Shown here: positions 56,656-64,000 of the stretch, piece after piece
How the letters are laid out: each line of letters opens with the position of its first letter
Position numbering within the stretch: the first letter of the stretch is position 1
Source: Engraulis encrasicolus
Taxonomy: Eukaryota; Chordata; Actinopteri; Clupeiformes; Engraulidae
Length of the DNA stretch: 64,000 bases
Assembly (NCBI RefSeq): GCF_034702125.1
Contig: NC_085869.1
Location: forward strand, 9,542,063 to 9,606,062
Direction of reading: 5' to 3'
The notes under the pieces: generated by a model
Told to the model about the DNA's origin: nothing
Database searches by the model: none
Seen by the model: the letters and a program-made list of their open reading frames with translations, nothing else
Translations under genes and position numbers: made by a program

Positions 56656-56815
56656 GTTTTTTCCACAACGGCGAATACTGCTATTGTGCAGTACTTACTG
56701 TTTTTGCTCAATATGTGACTCAGAGTAATATTTTCACAGTAGTTGTCTGTTTTTTCGAAAAGCAGTAGAATGCTGTTGCAGAATTTCCGTAAATAAACAG
56801 CTATTTGTTACAGTG

Positions 56816-57329
56816 TAGTGTAGAGCGACTGGCCACTGCATTGAAACGTAGGGTTCAATGGGTTCGAAGGGTTCTACGGTAATTACTCAGTGTGCGTGGC
56901 TGCACGAACTCAGCTGACACATCCAACACAGACTTCAAGCAGTTGATACAGGCTGCTATTTAGTGGTTGTGACGGCATTTGATTGCGTTTTTGTTTTCAT
57001 CATATAACAAATTTGGCGTAACCTCTGGTAGGTACACAGAATACAGCAGTCGGATCACTTGTCTAGCTTACGTTGCTCCAGTGCAGGCAGCTGTGGAGTT
57101 ACGTGAGTTGCTATGCAACCTGCTCCCACTGTCTGTCATTTTTTCATTCCTATCCGTGAATAGCTTGGAAAGCCAGATGCAGTCGAAATTGGGTTTATGT
57201 TTCCTTGACATTTATGTCTCTGTTCTGACTCAGACAATTTTCTTGTATAGAATTTGAGAGGCTTATTGTGGATCATGGAAAGTTATATTGTGTATTTTTT
57301 CCTAATGGCCGCAATTCTCATCTACAGTA
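56816..57329. other. unassigned region
   Basis: No gene or repeat recognised; left flank of the DIRS element. Confidence 0.4.
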
Positions 57330-57496
57330 GTTCTTTTTCTAACTTCGCTCGGTGTTTCACTATGGGGATACGCTTGGGCGTGACCATCTATGGAAGCTCC
57401 AATGACATTACGTCTGTCAAAGACAGACAGTCGACGCAGTCGGGCTCCGCCCGCTTGGGGTGTCTACCCCCGTCGACACGCTGAGTCCAGCATTCT
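57330..57496 (+). repeat. DIRS left terminal repeat and outer extension
   Basis: Outer extension GTTCTTTTTCTAACTTCGCT (57330-57350) is followed by the inverted repeat GGTGTTTCACTATGGGGATA ... GAGTCCAGCATTCT. Confidence 0.92.
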
Positions 57497-57715
57497 CGCT
57501 TTCTTCCCGTGAAGATCTACTACAAGCTCCTCGCACCTGCCAAGGCTGTGCTCGCTTAACCGTTCACAGACGGACCGTCCAGGACCCCGTCGCCGAACGC
57601 GATCGCGGCCGGTAAGTGCTATATTGTTTGCCTTCGTCAAGAAGTGCATTGAAGGTTTGCAGTTAAGTCAGCTTACTTTCCAACTCAAGTGAAGTGTCCG
57701 CGTCGTGGCGAACTT

Positions 57716-58223
57716 CAAGTTTAGCATGGCGGGCTACCTAACCCACCTAGCTACCTAACTTCAGCTTAGCCTGATTTAGCTACCTCTACCTCCACCGAGC
57801 ACTCGGGTGCCGGTGATAACTTATTAATGGTAAGCTACACCGTACAACAGGGAGCGAGAACGCCTTACTCGCTACTCTGTTTGACTATTTTCATCTGTTT
57901 TCTGTTTGTAACCCACCGCATGTAAACCCACTCGGCGGGAAACAAGTTGCTAGCTTCGATCTGTAGCTACAAGTTTAGCATGGCGGGCTACCTAACCCAC
58001 CTAGCTACCTAACTTCAGCTTAGCCTGATTTAGCTACCTCTACCTCCACCCAGCACTCGGGTGCCGGTGATAACTTATTAATGGTAAGCTACACCTTACA
58101 ACAGGGAGCGAGAACGCCTCACTCGCTACTCTGTTTGACTATTTTAATCTGTTTTCTGTTGGTAACCCACCGCATGTAAACCCACTCGGCGGGAAACAAG
58201 TTGCTAGCTTCGATCTGTAGCTA
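57716..58223 (+). repeat. two 254-bp tandem units in the DIRS leader
   Basis: Units 57716-57969 and 57970-58223 begin CAAGTTTAGCATGGCGGGCT and end GATCTGTAGCTAC, differing at only a few positions. Non-coding leader between the left repeat and the gag-like region. Confidence 0.95.
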
Positions 58224-58321
58224 CCCCGCACGTGCGGTTAATCTGCTAACACTGGTGTTAACTGAGGTAATCACTTGTTATGACGAGTTCTTCGAGTAAC
58301 ACTACTCTCCTCTCTCTTTTA

Positions 58322-59500
58322 TTCTGAAAGATGCTTCAGGCATTTCCCCCGCCATAGGGAAGAGTGAAAACAAAGAGTGAAGAGCCCGTTGCCTCCCGTG
58401 CCGGCGTCACGCAGCCCACCATGGCGGGCGGAGAATCCCAGGTCTGCATGGAACCCTACCATGCACATGCAACGGTTGCAGGCCGCCATACCTGCACCAC
58501 TGCGTGGACAATACCAGAGGGAATTCGGGAGCTGAGGCTGAATGTGGTGATAGTCACTAACAGCCCCCATGCACAAGTCAGACTCTGTGGATACCATGCC
58601 ACCCGAGGACGACCCCAGCTTAGGCTACCCCCTCTCACAGGGAGCAGGAGGATACCCAAGCATAAAGCACAATATCAGGGACATCACGTCGCTGCCCCTC
58701 GACCCCAACAGGGTGGGCGACCTATCCTGCAGTAATCAAGGCCCCCCAGTGACCATGCTGACTCGGCGGCCCTCTGCTCAGGATGCAGGAGACAAGGAAA
58801 GGGACCAGCAACACTGCCCCCCAATCCCCCTCCCTCCTCAAGTCCAACCTGGCCACCCCTCCCAGCAGTCCTGGCCTGTCTGAGAGATGGCCCCCTGTCA
58901 CTGGAAGCCTCACAAGTATTCCAAATGTGCCCTAACCGACGGGCTGTGTCGACTATGTCCAACATCGCTCTCCCCTGCAAGAGAGACTGATAGGTGGGCG
59001 AGCCGGTCCGATTGCTCTCTGATGCTGTCACCAAGTCCAGACGGACACGGCAAAACAGACACTCAGGCATCATCTACACGATGCACCAAGGGCCCGGCGC
59101 TGTGCTGGTGAAGATGAGGGAGACAAGGTCTCGGCAGGCAGAAGGATGATGCTCTCTGGGCGAGCCTGACACACAAGCCGCCCCCAGGCCCCAACCTCCC
59201 AGACAGGTCAACACTGCCAAGGTAGTCATCCTATGGAGAGAGAGGCCATAGCCTGCACCCTAAGGGCTAGAACGGTCAGAAGCTCAAGGTGCTTCAACCC
59301 AGAACAGAGGCCCAAACTGTCCAAACGGCCTACAGGACCCAGTGGCGGACCTGACAGCCCAGACTCACTTGTTCCCACGTCCTCGCCCACAGCGGAGAGG
59401 AAGATGGAGAAAAGGTTATGTCTTACAGGTGTTCAAAATCTGAAACTGCAGACAAAGTGTCACCAAGCACAAATCACACCCAATCTCAGTGTCCAGTAAA
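58322..59500 (+). pseudogene. gag-like region of the DIRS element (unrecognised coding)
   Basis: GC-rich region where gag lies in DIRS elements. Several overlapping frames of about 70-125 codons (for example 58364-58735, 58569-58883, 58684-59073 minus) exist, but none has a recognisable domain and stops break each. The gag assignment is by position only. Confidence 0.45.
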
Positions 59501-60300
59501 TATACATTATTCGCACCTAGGCCGTGGGCCAAAGGCGAATCTGTTGATACAAAATAAACGCCAATGCTACACAGAGGGTAATTTCACCAAACTGTTCAGT
59601 ATACCAAGGTGTTCAGTATACAAAGATCTTTATCTTCCTAGCAAGGGCCAGGAACGATTTGGTCAACACATAAGATGCACATAATGCATGAGAGCGGTCT
59701 CATCTCACTAAGGTGTTAAGTAGACTAAGGTCATTCGCACCAAGGCAGGGCCAAGGGCGAATTTTATTAACACAACATACACACATTGTGCCTCACCAGA
59801 CTAAAGTGTTAAGTAAACAAAGGTCATTCGCATCTAGGTAGGGGCCTAGTGCGAATTGTCTTAACACATATCAATGTTAACATGTTATAAACATGCACAC
59901 TTTGCATCTCACCAGACTAAAGTGTTCAGTAAACAAGGGTCATTCGCATCTGGGCAAGAGCCAAGGGCGAAATTGTTACTACATAACTTACACAAGTAAT
60001 GCAAAGCAGTAGCCTCTGTCTCACCAGACTAAACTGCTCAGTAAACAATTATCATTTGCATCCAGGCAGGGGCCAAGGGTGAAATTGTTAACATTATGCA
60101 CACAGGGGATACTATCACAGTAGTCTCAGCAGTGTTAAGGGAACAAATATCCCTCGCACCCAGGCGAGGGGCAGATTTGGTAACACAAAAGTGGCTCCCC
60201 TTGCAGCCTAGGGGTAGCCTCAACAGACCAGTGTGCTTTAAAATAAATAAAGAATGCCATCTCCATCCATGCCTTGGGCCAAGGACGGAGTTGTTATTGA
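59500..60300 (+). repeat. array of about seven diverged hairpin-bearing units
   Basis: Each unit has TTCGCAYCYAGGCAGGGGCC followed by AAGGGCGAA, a stem-loop of TTCGC/GCGAA type, at about 59510, 59732, 59826, 59941, 60052, 60150 and 60260. Units are mostly spaced 95-115 bp; the first two are about 220 bp apart. CAGACTAAAGTGTTMAGTAA links several units. Confidence 0.78.
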
Positions 60301-61060
60301 GAAGTCACACACGAGGTGTACAAGTACAATGTACTGACACCAGAAATCTCTCTCAAAAATAAATACGGTACATAAATAATAATAATAAAAAAAAAAAAAG
60401 GGGTGCACCACTGTCATAACACCACCAGGGCGCACCATTTCCCCTTTATTGGCAGCGGAGACATAGCAGAGATCTCTCCGGTGACGCTACTAGTGTGCGT
60501 CACGTCACGGCTGCGTGGGTAACGTGACTAACGTCATATAAGAGCGACGGGTCATGCTCATCCATGACGTACAGTACACAAACGCAACACTACTTTATTC
60601 CACTGTTAGTGGATAAAGAACTTCTGTTGATCACAAAACCACCTAGGTTCAGTGGAACACTAATTTAAGGTCAGTAGACTGAGTTCTCGAGTTACGAACG
60701 AAGAGATCCCTTCTTTTCTACTCTAAGGAGCCGTCAATGGGCTCTGTTCAACATACTGCGCGATCTCAGCTGGAAAGCGCATTTTACAGACCGTCTTATA
60801 AAAACAGGTATGCCACAATCGCATACATCTGACAACAAGGTGCTTTGTCAATCATATCATCGTCTCGATTTTGGGGTTGTCACAAGAGTTACAGCAGATG
60901 ATCTTATCACAAGGCTGTAGCCTGTCTGAAATCAGAATGTGTATTATGAGTTTCGCCGCCACGGCAAAACATACAGCATCTCGCTGCCTCAACCGGCGAT
61001 TGAGGACGGCGTTAGCCCCTCTGACAGGCTTGGGATCAGAATACTGTAATTAAGACAATT
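60301..61060 (+). other. DIRS interior, unassigned (RT expected)
   Basis: The position where a DIRS reverse transcriptase should lie. No YxDD catalytic box was recognised. A frame near 60871-61053 (LSQELQQMILSQGCSLSEIR) may be a remnant. The RT core seems deleted or too eroded to see. Confidence 0.4.
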
Positions 61061-61289
61061 TCCCCTATTGCTCCCTCTCGAAGGAGTCAGCATTAGATTC
61101 CAGGACGGCGCTAAAGCATCGAGTGAATTTGGGTTCAACAAGTCACCGTTAGTAGTAGTCAGACAAGGTCTAGACTACAGTTGGTGTAACGGCATCCGCT
61201 ATTACGGTAGCGAGAGGTGTCTCTCTACGATGAAGGGCTTTTACAGTAAAGCTTACTGGCCACGTTGTTCATGCAGTAGTTTCACCATC

Positions 61290-61620
61290 GCACGTCCAGG
61301 GCGACCATATACATTAAGTGTTCTGGGCCCTGAAACATTTCCAAAACGATGTAGGTGGTTGAGGAAACTATTGCTGGGTCACAGTTTCTGTTAAGTCTGC
61401 AGAACAGGGCCAAGGGGAACATCCTCTCTACTCTCAAACATCGGCTTGTGTGGAGCAGGGGTTGGTGCAGGTTTTTGCTATCTCTACACCTTGTAAGGAA
61501 ACACACAGTGCCCTCTATTCCTCCTGGGCATAAAAGATGCACTAGATTGCTATGGGCAAAACACCCTGCTCAATGCATTCACACCAATAAGCATAATAAC
61601 CCCCACACTGGTCAGAGTCA
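61290..61620 (+). pseudogene. DIRS RNase H-like remnant
   Basis: Broken frames give LGPETF (from ALKHF-type sequence) and then RFLLSLHLVRKHTVPSIPPG followed by H, resembling the '..LSLRAVHVPGH.N..AD.LSR' end of DIRS RNase H. Frameshifts and stops are present, so it is non-functional. Confidence 0.55.
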
Positions 61621-61839
61621 GGCAACAGAGCCTGCTACTGATTTTGTTGGCCCAATTATGTCACCCTATGGGGTCACGATTGTGTAAGGTTGTTCGGAGG
61701 GCCCTCAGGGGCCCCACCTCTACTGAGAGATCCTCTCAGACAAGAAGCGATATTTATAATTCACACCTAGACAGGCTGGTCCGGTAGGCTCATTCTGTGA
61801 GAGGTAGAATTCAGACGCAGTCGCCCTCTCCCAGCAGTC

Positions 61840-62755
61840 ACCGAGACTGTACTAGGGGCGACAGCAGCATACACACTTCATACTTGGTCATAAATGGCGT
61901 GTGTTCAAGGTATGGGGCACACGGAGACACTTCTCCCTAACGCCCTGTTGTTCAGCTTCTTAGCTTCCTACGGGATCTTATACACAGGGTTAAGGTCTTT
62001 CCCAATAGGAAAGTTTACCTTGCTGCATTTTCAGCCAGCCACTTAAGTTTTGAGTACAAGCCAGCAGGGTAGTACTCCTTGGAGACTTAGTTCTGGTTAA
62101 GTTGAGCTACACGCTCACCCCTCCAAATCACTGGTTTGAAGTTTAGCTTGTCAAGACTGTTCTAATACAGCATTAACCACCATGAAATGAGTGAGTGAAC
62201 TAAACGCCTTCCTTGTGAGGCCCTCTTGGTTTACAATCTGACTCTGATTTGAAGAAGGTGCGTCTTCTCCCCATTACAGATTTGTGCCCAGAGCAGGACT
62301 TTCTTTAGATGTCGGAGAAAGGACCTGGAGGCCCCGCACCCTGCCCCCTCACTCAGAGGAGGGTCAGGAGCTCAACTATGTGTGTCCTGTTAAAGCTCTG
62401 TGACTATACAGAATTTAGCAGAGCTCAACTTTTTGTGGCGGCCACACACCATAAAGGACTACCACTGCCACGTCAGGGGTTGTCTCATTGGATTGTGAAA
62501 GCTACGGCGGTTGCCTATCAGAATAATGTCTCGCCGGCCCCTTAGGGACCTAAGAGCTTATGCATTAACAGGAATGGCCAATTCCAGGGCACTGTCCACG
62601 GGGTTGCCAATGGTAGGCCTGTGCAATGTAGCGAACAGGGCCCCAGGGTACACGTTCGCCCGCTTTCATGAGCTAGAGGTATCTGGCCGACACTTATCTC
62701 ACGCTGTACTAGGTTCTGACTCCCCAGCAGCGATCTATACATTCTGACCGATGCT
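61840..62755 (+). pseudogene. DIRS tyrosine recombinase remnant
   Basis: Consecutive frames read VQLLSFLRDLIHRVKVFPNR and KVYLAAFSASHLSFEYKPAG (N-terminal core-binding part). Further on come FVAATHHKGLPLPRQGLSHW and then RDLRAYALTGMANSRALSTG plus YTFARFHELEV (catalytic end). In active DIRS recombinases the last parts read HSTR..AS..AL..G and F.RFY. Here the His/Arg box reads YALTG and the terminal Tyr position reads His, besides several stops. The enzyme is therefore predicted dead. Confidence 0.8.
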
Positions 62756-62806
62756 ACTGTAATAAGGGCTTTACATAGCGTGCATTCCGGGAGTGGGCTA
62801 TATCTC

Positions 62807-62896
62807 CCATAGTGAAACACCGAGCGAAGTTAGAAAAAGAACGTTAGGTTATGGCTATAACCCTCGGTTCTTTGATAACAGAGTGAGGTGTTTCAC
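62807..62896 (+). repeat. DIRS internal complementary region
   Basis: 62807-62842 is the exact complement of the left end (57330 onward) and 62840-62896 the exact complement of the right end (63081-63137). The two overlap at AAC (62840-62842). It is thought to template circle closure during replication. Confidence 0.9.
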
Positions 62897-62944
62897 CTAT
62901 TTTTCCCTCCTTGCACTAGTTGTTAGGTGGGGAAGAAACCGTTA

Positions 62945-63137
62945 AGAATGCTGGACTCAGCGTGTCGACGGGGGTAGACACCCCAAGCGGGCGGAGCCCG
63001 ACTGCGTCGACTGTCTGTCTTTGACAGACGTAATGTCATTGGAGCTTCCATAGATGGTCACGCCCAAGCGTATCCCCATAGTGAAACACCTCACTCTGTT
63101 ATCAAAGAACCGAGGGTTATAGCCATAACCTAACGTT
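62945..63137 (-). repeat. DIRS right terminal repeat and outer extension
   Basis: 62945-63090 is identical to the left repeat in inverse orientation. The outer extension TCACTCTGTTATCAAAGAAC ... CCATAACCTAACGTT ends at 63137. Confidence 0.92.
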
Positions 63138-63917
63138 CCTGTTACAGACGGTCATGATGAGTAGAAGAAGGCAACACGATGAAGCAAAACTCCTCCATCA
63201 CCACTACGTCGGAGTCTTCCCATTCAGTCATCATCCAATTTGCTCCAAAGAATCAAACACAAACAGGTACCTGTAATTTGAGTGCTCTGGATCTTCACCT
63301 TTTTCCGTGGTGCTCAGCAGTGTAGGGGCTCTCAAACTTGGTCCAGGTAGACAGATGCAGAGGCACTAAAGGTTGCAATTTATACGCCCTGAAGGCCATA
63401 AGGGCCGAAGCGCCTAAGCATTGTAGCCAAATAAAAAAGTAAAAAAATTGCAACCTTGAGTGCCTCAGCATCTGTCTAACTGGAACAAGTTGCTCCAAAG
63501 AATGTTGTCTTTCCTTATATGCTGTGTAGGTGAGAAGATGGATCTTGTTGTTCTAGCGCCTGATTTTTTTTTTTTTTTTAAAGCAGGATTACACTAAATG
63601 GCAAAACGTGTAGGCCTACCTTGTTTCCTTTCCACTATCCAAACTCCCATCCTCCTTTGTGCTGGTGGCCTTGTAAAATATGATGTGGTATGCTGATAGA
63701 TGGGCAATTAAACAACTCGCAAAATATCAATTCAAATGTAATTTTCTGATTAGTTGTTGTGCATAGCAGGGAAACTTATTTTCTCCATGGATGCTAGGTT
63801 GTTGGGCCACAAGCCCAAGTAGAAGACATGAGTTTGGATAATGGAGTGGATACCTTGACTATGCCCCCTGAAAACACTCTTCTGTTGAGATGTCTATATT
63901 TGCTTTACAAGGCAATG

Positions 63918-63918
<1 letters not shown>
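63138..63918. other. DIRS right flank, unassigned, with a small foldback
   Basis: 63337-63490 has inverted AGACAGATGCAGAGGCACT / AGTGCCTCAGCATCTGTCT and GGTTGCAATTT / AAATTGCAACC around GCCCTGAAGGCCATAAGGGC, a short foldback repeat. No gene. Confidence 0.6.

Positions 63919-63979
<61 letters not shown>
63919..63979. repeat. (CA)n microsatellite
   Basis: About 30 uninterrupted units at the window edge. Confidence 0.97.
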
Positions 63980-63981
<2 letters not shown>

Positions 63982-64000
63982 TTTCAGGTGATACTTGACT

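Larger units (their letters stand above)
55029..56815. mobile_element. 1.8-kb CACTG-ended DNA transposon, non-autonomous
   Basis: Left end CACTGTAAGAAAATTTCC and right end (inverted) CACTGTAACAAATAGC, each flanked by TA. Subterminal DNA is rich in AAATAACAGTA. The CACT start recalls CACTA/EnSpm elements, but the flank fits TA, so class is open. It contains a SINE-like remnant (about 55265-55420), the shared core (55590-55960) and a hAT MITE (56230-56655). Confidence 0.65.
57330..63137 (+). mobile_element. DIRS-type tyrosine-recombinase retrotransposon, complete length, dead ORFs
   Basis: 5.8 kb with the diagnostic DIRS layout: inverted terminal repeats (57351-57496 and 62945-63090, identical over 146 bp), unique outer extensions, and an internal complementary region (62807-62896). 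That region joins the complement of the left end to the complement of the right end. The termini begin and finish with GTT, the trinucleotide shared at the circle junction. Between them lie a GC-rich gag-like region, a hairpin-repeat array, RNase H-like remnants and a tyrosine recombinase remnant, all with stops and shifts. DIRS elements copy via reverse transcription and integrate a circular DNA with the recombinase. Confidence 0.9.

Noticed and set aside
58364..59111. Frames of 63-129 codons as host genes
   Set aside because: They lie inside the DIRS element in the gag position, overlap in several frames and strands, and have no recognisable domain.

Overview
This window looks like repeat-dense intergenic and intronic DNA from a ray-finned (teleost) fish. 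The signs are long CA/TG/GA microsatellites, spliced exons with GT/AG borders, at least a dozen hAT elements (most with 8-bp target duplications), Harbinger-like and TTAA-flanked MITEs, tRNA-derived SINEs, LINE fragments and a DIRS tyrosine-recombinase retrotransposon. No prokaryotic or organellar signal was seen. Species cannot be named from the sequence alone.

Two host genes can be supported. On the + strand at 10.8-15.9 kb, three exons joined by phase-1 introns encode a 281-residue type II membrane C-type lectin: a proline-rich cytoplasmic tail, one membrane segment, a heptad stalk in which five repeats each carry an N-glycosylation sequon, and a collectin-like carbohydrate-recognition domain in a single exon. 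On the - strand at 46.2-51.8 kb is the 3' part of a single-pass immunoglobulin-superfamily receptor: an Ig V-like exon (with an apparent 1-nt frameshift), a transmembrane exon, a possible 37-bp exon and a tyrosine-containing cytoplasmic exon. Its 5' exons and signal peptide were not found.

Everything else recognisable is mobile or simple-sequence DNA. Region by region: 0-10 kb holds hAT, Harbinger and TTAA MITEs, a LINE reverse-transcriptase pseudogene, a Tc1 transposase remnant and an LTR-like sequence. 16.5-19.6 kb is a tandem segmental duplication carrying two copies of a foldback element with subterminal palindromes, separated by a LINE 3' end swollen with microsatellites. 19.6-30 kb has nested hATs, a 128-bp palindrome and SINEs. 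30-37.5 kb has G-rich DNA, a 2.2-kb long-inverted-repeat transposon and a hAT with Harbinger-related DNA inside. 38-45 kb has SINEs, a 1.49-kb hAT with a perfect 8-bp target duplication, and paired CA arrays. 47-48.6 kb is a giant-hairpin TA-flanked element inside the last intron of the Ig gene. 53.6-56.8 kb has a TTAA-flanked element with its own TATA box and first coding exon, and a CACTG-ended transposon. 57.3-63.1 kb is a complete-length DIRS element whose terminal and internal complementary repeats are identical while its coding sequence is dead.

The most interesting loci are the CD209-like/collectin-like lectin architecture, the DIRS element with pristine termini and an eroded recombinase, and the foldback family with palindromic ends.
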